A DNA stretch of 64,000 nt from Turnera subulata (GCA_028386065.3 JAKUCV010007259.1:7179-71178), one strand, 5' to 3'. Counted from the stretch's first letter, positions 24,856 through 35,891 are shown. Notes: a model not told the origin generated them from the sequence alone. Translations and numbers: made by a program.

Positions 24856-26477
24856 GTTGGTAGCGGAGCCGGCTGTAGATCCTTGGGGATGTGTGGATAT
24901 GTTTTGTGATCTTATGTGCATATGTCTGCTCCTTTTTGAGTCGGTTGTTGCATTGTCTTATGCATGCATATAGTGAGGTTGTCTATGGATCCGGTGGAGG
25001 ACACACACCTGCTGAGGGTCGGAGTGACACGGTATTGTTGTTTAAATGATATGCTTACCTTTATAGCTTAGGCTGTTGCAAGGTTTGTTTTGTGGAATAT
25101 TCACTGCTTATTAGAGTCGGTGTAGACTCTTGATTCTTTGCTTATGTTTTTGTGTCGGTGTGGGTACTCCGTTGTTGCTTCTCCCTGTGTTGTCGCCAGA
25201 AGGTGCGTTCCTACGGCAACATGTCTGATAGTTCCAGAAATAGAACTGGCCAATACAAGTAAGAACCGTCAATTTGTTTTTTTTTGGATGTTATATCTGT
25301 CAAGAGATGATTTGATATGATTCTTGTGATTTTGGTGATCTTGGTGATCATGTTATATGTGGTCTGATTATCTGACCTGAAGAGTTTGAATTTACTTGTG
25401 AAATTACAATATGGATTTAATCTTGTTCGAAGTTCGAGTTGACAATTTCTTGAATTAATTTGAGGTTGACCCAATGGTATACTTGAGGAAATGTCTTTCA
25501 ATGATACTTGAGGTTTTTATTTTGGTTGAGATTTGAGGTATTGATGGTGTTTGTGATTAAAGAGTTTTGATCATGAATTGTTGTTGAAGTTATCGCTTAT
25601 ATGCGGGTTGAGGATACCGATAGTGTGTTCATATTGAGGTTTTGATTATACTACTCTTGTGGAGGTGTAGGTTTACTCATCTCTAGTGGATATTGATAAT
25701 GTTTGGGTCATAAGGCTAGATTTGTGAGCTTGTCTTGGGCGATGTGAGTTAAATATCTGGAGTATGATGGGGTAAGTATTGGAATGAACTTGTAATATTT
25801 AGGTTCTTTATCAAAAGCATTGTGATGATCGTGGTAATTATAGTTTGAGGGATATATTTATAGGTATGAGTTATGAAAGGTTGTTTGGGTCTTGAGGAAT
25901 CCAAATTCTGGAAATTATAGCTATGATATTTCGGTACTAATCGAGTTCTAGTGCTAAAGGTATGTTCTGGGAGTTATATAATTTTGGCTAAAATTGGGAG
26001 AGTGGGAAATGCTTAGAGGTTTGGAGCATGAAATGGATTATGAATTTCTGGTCCTGAGGGTTTCGAAATACGAATGATGATCTTGTTATTTAGTAACAAT
26101 TTTTTTTTGAGTTCTAGTACCTGAGGGTATGCTTAACGGACCAAAAGTTTTGGGTATATTTGTTTGAGGAAAGTAAAAATGATGATAATGAAACGGATTT
26201 CAGATTTTGATATTATTAATGTGGGTCATGGATAGATAAGACTATTGGGTTAATGCTTTGATCTTATGCTCTATTTAATAATGTCTGGTTAAAGTCGATG
26301 ATTGACTTGGTACATCAGAGTTCTTGCTTGGAAAATGTGAATGATGGTCAAGATGGTTTTTCTTGGTAGTCTCGGCCAACGGTACTTTGATACCGAATGA
26401 CACTTGTTTGTGTCAGTTTTGTTGCTTGACTTATTCTTTAAATTTCGAGGACGAAATTTTGCTAAGTGGGGTAGAAC

Positions 26478-29325
26478 TGTAACGCCCCGAATTTTTCGAA
26501 TTTTCGATTATTTTTATTTATAAAAATTTTTAAGTTATTTTCCAATCTTACCCTCTCAAAAATATACAAGATTTATGTGTCAAAGGGTTTTATTTATTTA
26601 TTTATCTTTTGGTGGATTTACTAAAAATTTATTTTGGAATTTATTCCCAAGTTGGAATTTTCTTTTGAAAAATCAAATTTTTTTTTCCAAGCAAAACACA
26701 AGGGGTGGGTGTGCTTTGGCCAAAACGACGTAGTTTTGGCAATGCTTGAACATAAAGCACATGTAGCTGCACCGTTTGACCATAGTCCATAGTGTTTAAA
26801 ACAAATGAGTTGTGGGTTTGGCTAAACCTAAACCTAGTTATATATTTACCTCTTTCGTCTCTTCATACAATTATTTTTTGGGGTAGTTACTACCAGTCAC
26901 CGATATCACCTCCTTCTTGCATCCATCTTCCAATTCCCTTTGCCTTTCACACAAACCACAATCACCATTACTTGGCATAGCTACGCAAAGGAGGAGCAAA
27001 GAGGAGTGAGTCGTGGGGGCTAGGGAAAGTCCTTGGCCTTTCCACGTGTAGGACTTCAGGGAGTAGGATTTGGGGTTGTCGTTCGCTGGTGTTGCAAGCT
27101 TTGGATTGTACAAGTCTTTTGCCGGTAAGACTTCCTTCAAGTCATTCATGCTTCCTGTTTTTTTTTGGGTTTTGCTTTCTGTTGGATTTATGCCATTGGA
27201 ATTTGACCGTAATTTGAATAACTGTAACTAAACACGTGGATTTGATTTTTCCTTGATTCTTATATATATTGAATCTGGTGGATGCATTTGTGTACTGTCC
27301 GAATGATGAACCTGGCTTATAATTTAGTTTTATCATTAATAATTTTGAAGTCATCTCCAGGCTTACGTGGAATTTTTTTTTCTGTCATGCACTCTGTTAA
27401 AATGTTCAAACGGACATTGGTTTGGAAATTGATTTTGGTGACACCAACTGGACAATACATATTGTAGTAATAATAGTTCCACCCATATACACTAAATACT
27501 ATTAATAATCTTGTAGGCATTAGTCAGTTAATAAAAATGTTTATTCATATGTCTATGTTGGCTGGTATAGGCACGTGTCTATTCATGTGTCTTTGCCTCT
27601 TGAGGTTGACTCCTAAATATGAAATATTAGTGATTCAAATGTGACATTATATTGTTCCTAAGCCAGAATGAGTATCTGCACAAGGACCCTTGAATTCATT
27701 AATTCCCTCATTGTCAAAGCACTACTTTTTTTTTTTGCACACGTTATGCTGGACCACTGTGAGGTATTAGGAATTGACCAATAGCTTTATAATTTGTTTT
27801 CAAAGAATGTTGGTTATGAAAAGCTTTAACTCAGAAGGCTTAGTCCTGATTAATGGATTGGTCATGGAGTTTTATACTATGGAACCTTGGTTTCTACGCA
27901 TTTGGTTTCTAAATGGAGTTCCAGTTTTCAAATGAGTTTCACATAGTTAATTTGACCTAGAAAACGAATCCTTCCTCGTTACATCTCATGTCCGGTTAAG
28001 GATTGTTATCATAATTTATTAAGTACTAAGCATGCAGTTCATATTATATCTGTGTATGTTATACTTGATACATATGTCAATGCTTAGGCACCGTGATACC
28101 TTGAAGCAGCAAGGTTTCATGACGAAGCAGGTTTGAACGCTAGCTATCTAATATTCCAGGTGAGGACTTATAAACCTTTGTATGCATTACTGCCTACAAT
28201 GCTCGGTTAATTGTCTTGGTATATAAAGTGGTATTATTTGTTTGGTCTTGAATGTTGTATGCATGCTTGCCTGCTTTGTGGATGTTCTTGCTTACACCTT
28301 GTATCTTATTGATGATACCTCTGATGCAGTGTGCATGATTATGTGAACTGTGTACCAGTGTGATATAATATGCCTGTCGAGCATGACTTGTTTTGTGTGT
28401 TAAATAACGTGATATATGGTTTTGTGGTTTGTGTGGTGGACTGTGGGCTGGAGGCCCGGACTTGAGAATAAGATGTTAAATTCTCACAAACCTGGACATT
28501 TATATGTAATGGTACACGAAACTCTTTAAGCATAAATAACAAATTATAATAATTCTACTGTGGGGCTGTTGACCGGTTGGTTCGAGCGGGAAGTGATACC
28601 CCTCGGGATTGCATGCGGGATAGCATGGTACATGTGGTTTAGCATATGGGTCTGTGATGACCGGTTCTACCTCCCTCTTTCTATCTCCCCCTTTCTACCT
28701 CCCTCTTTCTCTCTGTCTGTCTCTCTCTCTCACTGATTGTATTGGGCCTTGCCCTGTTTATATTGGGCTTATGCCCTGGTTGTCTCATGAGACGGGACCG
28801 AGCTCGACGCACACAGTAGAGGGCCCTAATAAAACATTCAACTCTAATAACAATAATTTACAATGATAATTAAGTGATTAAAGATCAGTGTTGGTTTGAA
28901 GTCTGATGATGACTTGTATTGATCATTGTGACTTGTTTGTGCATTGTGGTTGCTGTTGCCTGATGCCGATGTACTTGTAGTTGATTTGTATTTGTATACA
29001 CTAGTTTATTTGTTTGCAGTGAAACAGTGGTTGGTTCACCCCCTCACAGTCTTTTTTAGGTTAACTGCTCATTGAGCAGTGGTGCATATCAGCAGGTGGC
29101 GGCGTTATCCTCTCCTCGGGTCGGATCCATAGGGTTCATTGCATGCATGTTGCTATGTATTTTTGGTTTTCCGCTGCGTACTTGATTCCAATGTATTATT
29201 TATTGTTTGATTAAATGTTGATCATGTTGTTGATGATTTTCGTGTCCCGGAAATGATAAGGGCAATTTAGTCATTTTATATTTAAATTCTATTTTATATT
29301 AATAAATTGGGACGCGGGCGTTTCA
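26478..29325 (+). repeat. 3' LTR of the 22013-29325 element
   Basis: It follows GGGGTAGAAC, a short purine-rich tract that would act as the polypurine primer. It ends GGGCGTTTCA at 29325, immediately before the second GATGA target copy. Confidence 0.9.
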
Positions 29326-29330
29326 GATGA

Positions 29331-30701
29331 AGAACTGATGAAGAGTTAGCAAAAATTACAAATTGGAATAACATCTGCAAAAAAGAATAATCATTGAGAA
29401 GAATAATCATAAGAACTCATGATACACAATAATGTTTGAGAAAAAAATGAAGAAGAACAATCGAAGAGCCAGCAAAAACTACGTACAGGAACGTCTACTA
29501 AAAAAATAATCGTAAAGAGGAATAATCACAAGAACTCATAATAGATGTGTTGGGAGTTTATTGTCAACAAGAACTGTAAAGAAAAAAAAAATAAAGAACA
29601 TTTGAATAGTCAATGAAAACTACAAACATCAACGACTATGAAAAAAAAGTAAAATAATAACATAATTTAATAATACCTTTCATTAGTAATATAATTTAAT
29701 AATTAGAATTATATAATTAAAAATATCAAAGAATTCAAAAAATATCATTTATAGTAACTAATTTATAAATTTTTTATTTTAATACAAAAACTAATTCTAA
29801 ACAAGTTTGTAAATTTGTTTAGATTATATATAAGTCCTTTAAAAAATGAATGATATATAAGCATGGACGGATGCACGGTGTAGTGACTACACTGGCATCC
29901 ATAAAAAAATATTTTCCTTATTTCTTTTTATCCCAAAAATTTAATTACTCTATTTTGCCTACACTCATTTTCATTAAAAGTATTATCCTACTAACTAACT
30001 ATGGAATCCCACAAGATTCAGTTAACTTATTTGACCTATCAATAAAATTTGAAATATTGATTAGTCCTTGTTTTTAAATAGTATGGCCTTTTATTATTAG
30101 AAACAAAATCTAATATCTTTAAAAATCTAATAAACGGCCTTTCAGCTCAATAATTCTCCTTTTTATTTTTTTGTATTCTAAATTTAAATTTTTTATTGAT
30201 TATTTAGGTTTATTTAGGTTCATCGTGATGGTTATAACCAGTAATACATAAATTTACAAATTATTCAATTTTAATTTTCAATATTTGTTCAGATAAATAG
30301 ATTAAGATGGGAATAAAATTTTAATCTCTTGCCAAATTGATCTGATCGTGGTTAGAAGTTAATGGTTTAATAGAACTCATCTTGGGAACTGATTTAATTT
30401 TCTTTCAAGTTGATATTTATAATTTTTGATGGTTTAGTTAACATGCACCAAAAATTTCTAAATATCACCCTAATAATAAAAAATTGTAATTCGATGGGCT
30501 ATAAATTATTAAATAATTACGTAATTACATTACATATCTCAAAATTTATTTGATTTCATTGAAGATAAATAAATTATTCATCATTTTCAAAATATGAGAA
30601 TACATAGAGAGCAATTGTAGTATTTAATTAATTTTAATACTCTCTCTCTCTTCCAAAATATAAGTTGGTTCCAAGATTTTTGTTTTGCTTCATATTATTA
30701 G
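29331..30701. other. AT-rich Helitron-like filler
   Basis: There is no gene here. The first 400 bases resemble 21430-22012 and 38990-39330 (recurring AAGAATAATCAC, AGAACTCAT and TTATTGTCAACAAGAA). That places this block as the continuation of the DNA into which the neighbouring gypsy elements inserted. The part from about 29850 to 30700 is AT-rich without a recognisable element. Confidence 0.45.
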
Positions 30702-33478
30702 TGTAACAGCCCGGGTAAAAATTTTGGATTTTAACCGGACTGCAGAAGTCTATTTATCGTGATTTACTGTTGAATTAATCTTGGGTAATTAATTCAAGGT
30801 AAATCGGGAGTCGTTTTTCGAAACCGAGGGTTTTTCCGCGCTCGTGATTTTTCCGTGGATTTTTCGGAACTAAGTTGGTATTTTTCGGGTTTCGGAATTT
30901 CTCAAAAAATCACACCGGAAAATAACTAAGGAGGTATCTGTTATTTTCTGGTCCGGATCGGATTCGCCCGTAATGCGGACGAATTTTATTATTGAGTTCA
31001 CAAGCTAAATAGTAATTTTTTTTCATTATAAGAAGGAGGCAGCGGGGTGAGGAAGAGAAGAAGAAAAAAAAAAGGAGAGAAAAAGAGAGAAAAGAAAAAA
31101 AAGAGAGAAAAAGAAAAAGAGAGAAAAGAAAAAGAGGGGAAAAAAGAAAGGAAGAAAAAGAAAAAGGAAAAAAAAAGAAGAAAAAAAAAAGAAGAAAAAA
31201 AGGAACCAATCAGAAAAGAGAAAAAAAAGAAAAGAAAATGAAAGAAAAAGAAAAGAAAAGAAATTGAGAAAATGAGAAAAATAGAAGAAAAGAAAAAAAA
31301 ATACAGAAGAACAGTAGTCACCTTCGGCCCTCCCACGGTCACTGTACACGCCGGCCTGATCCGCGCCGCGCCGCGTGCCACCGCCGCCACCAGGAGCTCT
31401 GTCACGCCGTCGCGAGCTCACCCATGGCGTCGCCGTCGCATTCCGCAGCCTGAAGCCTCCTGACGCGCCTTCGACCCGCCGGATTCCCCGCGGATCCAAC
31501 ATCCTCGTGCTTGCCGCCTCAGCCCGACGTCGCCGCGCTCAGTTTGCCGCCGCCTTGGAGTCGCCTCCGTCCGCCGCTGCTGAGGGCGTGCTCGCTCGTC
31601 CATCCCCGCCCGTTCACGCCGCACCGACGAGCTCAACCCGCGAGGTGAGCATCCAGATCCGTCGACCCGCGTGCTTGTCCGGGTCGCGAACCTGGGTCAC
31701 AGCCGTGGGCTTGACTTCCTTTGGGCTGGGTATTTGGTTAGGCTTGGGCTGGGCATGAACTCACTGTTCATGGCCCAGTCTAGTAAAAAGAAATATAATA
31801 AAATTAAATGATATATAAATACTTATTTATCTAATTTCTGGAAATTAATTTTGGGAAAAAAATTATGTATTTATTTTGAGTAAATTACTGCCAATTTAAC
31901 TCTGGTATTTGTGTTAAAGTATAAATATATTTACTTGGATAAATAATTAAGATTATGTTTTGGGGAACTATTATTAATTGGAAAAAATATATATATACCT
32001 TGAAAATAATTTCTTTAAATTTAATATGTATATTATTTAGTCTGGAAAATTATAATTTTGGTGTATGTATATAAATATGTATTTTGTAAATTAAAAGTAA
32101 TTATGTTTTGTGTTGGAAATTATATTGTATATATATTTAGAAAAGATAAATACTATAAATATTTTCTGAAAATTATAAATAGGTTATTATTTTTCTGGAA
32201 AATTATTGTAATTATTATTTTGGATAATTATAGTTATTTTATGAAATTATTTTGAAAAAAGAGTTTTAATTAAGTATGGTACCGAAATTATATTCAGATA
32301 TACGTTCGGTAAAATATTTTCGGTAAATGGAAATAATAACGGATATGAACCGGGGTGGGTATATTTCGTAGTATTGGCATCATAGTATACCGATTATGTG
32401 CATTTATGTGTATGTGTTGTTTTGTGGTATAGGTTTGATATCGGGCAGTTTCCCGATGAGCCGGCGTCGTACCGGTCATTATTTCTGGAGTTGAGTAATC
32501 AGCCAAGGTGAGGATGGATTTCCTTCAATATGTGCCTATATTACTCGGTTATTGTGTTTTGTTGCTTATTGCATTGTTGGTATGTTTCGGGATGTTTATC
32601 CCATGGTCTTGATTGTTGTGGTCGGGATGTTTATCCCAAGACGGATTTTGGATGTTTATCCCTGAGTCGTTTTGACACTAAGTATAATGGTATAATTAAT
32701 GAATTGTGATGAGGATGTCGATCCTCGGTATTTTGGTTAGGGATGTCGATCCCTGTGAGTTTGGTTTTTGATAACGATTATATAATTGTCACGTGGTAAG
32801 TAGAGGTACGACCGGATGGTTAGAGACTGTTTTGTGGTGGCCATGATCTGGGTTACTTGATAAGCATGTCTATACTTGGGATGTCTATCCCGGTTTGTTA
32901 TTTTTGGGATGTCTATCCCTGGGTTCTTTTTGATCTGGCACCAGGAACAGGTTGATAACCTGGTACGGCCCTAGCTTATCCGTGACGGGGCCCGGGAAAG
33001 ATAAAATTGGAAATTGGATTTTTATTGAGTCCTTTCGGCTTTGGGTCGAGTCTTTTGGTTTGATTGTTGTGCTTGCCTTGAGTAATTTTAGTGTTCATAT
33101 TGATTGTCTTTCCTTCGTCGGTGAGCACTTCGGACTCACCCCTCACCTGCGGGCTTTCATCCCGTAGGATGAGTTATTTTTGGTACAGGCTTGGTGCATT
33201 CCAGACAGGCTGCGGCGTTATCCCTTGGACAGGGCTCGGATCCATAGTTTGCATCAGTGTAGCATACAGTGTCTTTGTGAGTTTTAAAGTCTTCCGCTGT
33301 GCATTATATTATTGTTGTTGGGCCATTGGGACGGTATTGTTATTTAAGATGTTTATCATTTTGGGCCGTTGGGCCCGAGTTATTGTTGTTTACACTGTAT
33401 GCTGGGTTATTTTGGTTGGGTCGTCATAGTTCCGGCACGTGTTTACTGTGTACGGTAAATACGGGTCGGGGCATTTCA
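30702..33478 (+). repeat. 5' LTR of copy 1
   Basis: It contains, in order, an AT-rich start, a TATAAG-like box near 31026, a 250-nt GAA-rich purine tract (about 31050-31310), a GC-rich block (31320-31650), an AT-rich block (31780-32400), an exon-like segment (32433-32507) and a cluster of GGGATGT-TATCCC palindromes (32589-32919). ORFs in the purine tract encode only Lys/Glu/Arg runs and are not genes. Confidence 0.9.
32589..32919. repeat. cluster of short palindromes GGGATGT(T/C)(T/G)ATCCC
   Basis: About seven copies of a 14-15 bp imperfect palindrome (GGGATGTTTATCCC, AGGGATGTCGATCCCT, TGGGATGTCTATCCC and variants) occur at irregular spacing. The same cluster is in the 3' LTR (37768-38103) and in copy 2 (about 42477-42831 and 49908-50262). 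Confidence 0.75.
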
Positions 33479-33786
33479 TTTTGGTAGCGGAGCGGGCGTT
33501 AGGTCTTGTTGGGCAGTCTTTGTGTGTTTGTTGTCTTGTTTGCATAGTTCGCTCCATTTGTTTATTATTTTACATCATTTAGTTAGTGCATTATGGATCC
33601 AGTCGAGGGACGCCAGCTGTCGCAGAACATATACATAGGAGGTAATGATGCCAAAATAAGCGAAAATATAAATATTATTAATATTGCTAATATTTTGAGT
33701 ACAAACAGAAATATCACATTGATATTTTATAAAAAGGAAAATAATACATTGATTTTTGATAATTTATAAAAATAAAGAAAATACAT

Positions 33787-34470
33787 TTAACGATTCGGAA
33801 CGATGTTGACACGGAAGCTGTTTGGATCGCTGTTGATGTTGACCGTGACTCTGTCGCTCCACGAGAACCCCATGCCGCCTCTGTCGTGTTGGCCAGGAAT
33901 CTCGAACCGGTTAGCTTGAGGGAATCAGAGTGGAATCAGACCGTGATCGTCTCGTGGTTGCCACTGTGTCTCCGTCAGAAGAACCATGTTCGGCTTATAT
34001 TGGTTCTTCAAGTCCCTCAGGGTTCGCGACAACTCCTGAGCACGCCTTGCAACTCCTCTGCAGTTCCACACCAGTAGTCGTACCTTTGGCCAGGTTGGAG
34101 GTAGCCGAGTCATTCTGGGCATGCTCTGAGCTGTCATCGAGAGCTGGTAGTAGGCACCTTGCTCCACAGTTTGGCAAGTGGACTCCAGGTTGAACTCCTG
34201 TAGCCTTTCGGAGATGAAGAACATCACTGAGTTTGCCGAGCCGTAGTAGGATGTCCTCAGAGTGCTGCGATCCTCTAGGAAGAACACCTCTTCCATTGGA
34301 GTGACGAAGAACCGTGACGAGTAGAGTTCGTCGACGAAAACCAGACGCGGCATTCTGCCGAGCTAGTTCGGTAGCTCTTCAGCACGTTCGTTGACCATGC
34401 TGTACGCCAGACGGTTTCTCCTGCCAAGATTGGCACCTTCGACGAAGAAAACGGATGAGGGAGCAGGCAT
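33787..34470 (-). pseudogene. antisense ORF A, copy 1 (endonuclease-like C-terminus), broken
   Basis: The frame is 228 codons long and matches the intact copy at 43693-44373 through its whole length, but two in-frame stops interrupt it: TAG at 34363-34365, where copy 2 has Glu, and TGA at 33925-33927, where copy 2 has Arg. The N-terminal 130 residues (…RMPRLVFVDELYSSRFFVTP…) are not recognised. The C-terminal part has LLVWNCRGVARRAQELSRTL and MVLLTETQW, which look like the start of the endonuclease/exonuclease/phosphatase fold used by plant LINEs. A TATA box on the same strand (TATAAAA, 34586-34580) lies 110 nt before the ATG. Confidence 0.7.
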
Positions 34471-34579
34471 GTTGTTTTGGAAGCGTGGGTATTTTTTTTT
34501 TGCTGAACGTTGTGGTTTTGTTTTCTGAGAGTTTTGTTTGCTTTAATGCTTTTGATGATTTACACATCACCGCTCCTTC

Positions 34580-34586
34580 TTTTATA
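34580..34586 (-). promoter_or_regulatory. TATA-like box before antisense ORF A (copy 1)
   Basis: GAGTATAAAAGAAGGAGC on the minus strand lies about 110 nt upstream of the ORF A start. Copy 2 keeps it at 44491-44485 with the same surroundings, CCCCATAAGAGTATAAAAGAA. Confidence 0.5.
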
Positions 34587-35327
34587 CTCTTATGGGGAGC
34601 GTAATTACCGTTTTTGATTTTCAAGATTTGCTTTTTGAATTTTACCGTTGCTTTATTTAATGCTTTGTTACTTTACTCGTTTTTCGGACCCATGCCAGAG
34701 TTTTTCAGCCTTTTCCTTCTCATGATTTTCTTTCGCTCTGGCTACCTTGTCTTTTCTTATCATGGTTTTACTATACTTTTCTTGCATCTTTTATCACATG
34801 CATCCGTGACCGTTGAGGCTAGACGGATGGGACCACACCTCGAGCAGAGTGCATGTACGACGAGTTTACAGCTGCTCGGACATCGTGGAGAGATACGTGA
34901 CGAGACAGACGTTTTTGGCTCATGCGGACAATCGTGAACAAGTGGGTAACGTGTCTTTCGAGGGACTCAGGACGTTCCCGTGATCATCGCCTTGCTAGTT
35001 AACGGATATCTTCTTCACGGGGTTAACCGACATCACCGTTAGCTGTGCGAGTTACGTTTCGTGCTTCGAGGATGTTCACGTCCGATACGAGCACCGTTCA
35101 TGAAAACATGTTTTGGTTTTAATTTCTTTCTGTTTTGATTTTGTTAAACGAGTTTTAATTTTTGATCTCTTTATATTTGATTTTATAATCTTATTGTTGA
35201 TTTTTAATCTGCCTTGAGATGTTTTGTTTTTCTATTTAACACAAGATTTCGAGACACAAGAGTTTTATTTTAAAGGAAAACTTATTTTATTTATTCATAA
35301 TAAGGTTTACAATAGGAGAAGAGTACT

Positions 35328-35705
35328 CTACGGAGCTACTTGCTTCTCTAGATCTTTTACAAGATTTTTGACATTTTGCATGTGCGGGAACAGTTCCGCG
35401 CACGCCAGTTCGATTTGTGCCACCGCCGAGCTGATCTTCCTCAGCGAGACGTTCAGTTGTGTCAGCTTCTGTTGCGGAGTGCTGCTCTCAGCTACCACCT
35501 TGCCTTTCTTGTCATCAGCTTTCTTGGGGACTCGCTTCTTTCGTCGTTTTGGGGAAACGACTATGTGCTCCTTCAGGCCGATGATGTTGGTCTTGAACCG
35601 TTTCTTTGGAGGCTCTTCATCGGAGCTTGTCGGGAAAGCTGTGCCGCCGATGTAGCTGTTGTTCTCGGAATCAGAGGTTGTCCTTGATCTCAGTGGAGAA
35701 TCCAT
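35328..35705 (-). CDS. antisense ORF B, copy 1: 125-aa basic, NLS-bearing protein
   Basis: Unrecognised protein. Residues 1-30 are Ser/Thr-rich with SDSENN and SSDEEPP. Two basic clusters, PPKKRFK (about 32-38) and SPKRRKKRVPKK (about 51-62), resemble nuclear localisation signals. Residues about 77-122 are predicted by eye to be amphipathic helix or coiled coil (LNVSLRKISSAVAQIELA, LVKDLEKQV). The frame is intact in both copies in this window. The first 47 residues are identical between copies although about 14 codons differ silently. A TATA box (TATAAATA, 35747-35740) lies 35 nt before the ATG, so the leader would be very short. It resembles in position the extra antisense ORFs known from some Tat-lineage gypsy elements, but I recognise no homology. 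Confidence 0.65.
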   Translation of the reverse strand: MDSPLRSRTTSDSENNSYIGGTAFPTSSDEEPPKKRFKTNIIGLKEHIVVSPKRRKKRVPKKADDKKGKVVAESSTPQQKLTQLNVSLRKISSAVAQIELACAELFPHMQNVKNLVKDLEKQVAP

Positions 35706-35739
35706 GGCCGTGTGTGAGTATGCCGGTCATGAGGTTTGG

Positions 35740-35747
35740 TATTTATA
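35740..35747 (-). promoter_or_regulatory. TATA-like box before antisense ORF B (copy 1)
   Basis: CGCTTATAAATACC on the minus strand precedes the ORF B ATG by about 35 nt. Further upstream, at 35826-35852, lies the inverted repeat CTTATCGTGG-TAGGA-CCCACGGATAAG. Copy 2 has CTCTATAAGAACC (45644-45637) and the same inverted repeat at about 45721-45747. Confidence 0.45.
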
Positions 35748-35891
35748 AGCGGATGAGATGTCGCTTAAGGGTGTAAGCGGGATCTCATGTTGAGGTTGGA
35801 TACCTGGCAGAGGGTGCCAGAATCTTATCGTGGTAGGACCCACGGATAAGACAGAATTTCGGGGACGAAATTCTTTTTAAGGTGGGTAGTC

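Larger units (their letters stand above)
22013..29325 (+). mobile_element. non-autonomous Ty3/gypsy-type element with non-coding interior
   Basis: The LTRs are 22013-24855 and 26478-29325 (2,843 and 2,848 bp), starting TGTAACGCCCCGAA and ending (G/C)G(G/T)GTTTCA, and are nearly identical by eye. The target duplication GATGA is exact at 22008-22012 and 29326-29330. The 1,622-bp interior has the primer-site motif TTGGTAGCGGAGC (24857), a short start-like ATGGATCCGGTGGAG (24985), long T/G-rich non-coding DNA, and the end typical of plant gypsy pol, TTTCGAGGACGAAATTTTG, before the 3' LTR. No gag, protease, RT or integrase is readable. It therefore needs proteins from another element, and the similar LTRs say it moved fairly recently. 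Confidence 0.9.

Noticed and set aside
31047..31241. Lys/Glu/Arg-rich ORFs (also 36237-36449 and the Phe/Ser-rich frames opposite)
   Set aside because: They are products of the GAA-rich purine tract of the LTR, with different lengths in each copy.
31375..31758. 127-aa Ala/Arg/Pro-rich ORF in the GC-rich LTR block (also 36557-36877, 41182-41800, 17999-18938)
   Set aside because: The block is high in GC, so several frames are open at once; frames are not conserved between the LTR families.
33091..33429. 112-aa hydrophobic plus-strand ORF repeated in several LTRs (38273-38611, 43031-43219)
   Set aside because: It sits in the LTR end region, is truncated differently in each copy, and its apparent conservation is explained by LTR similarity.
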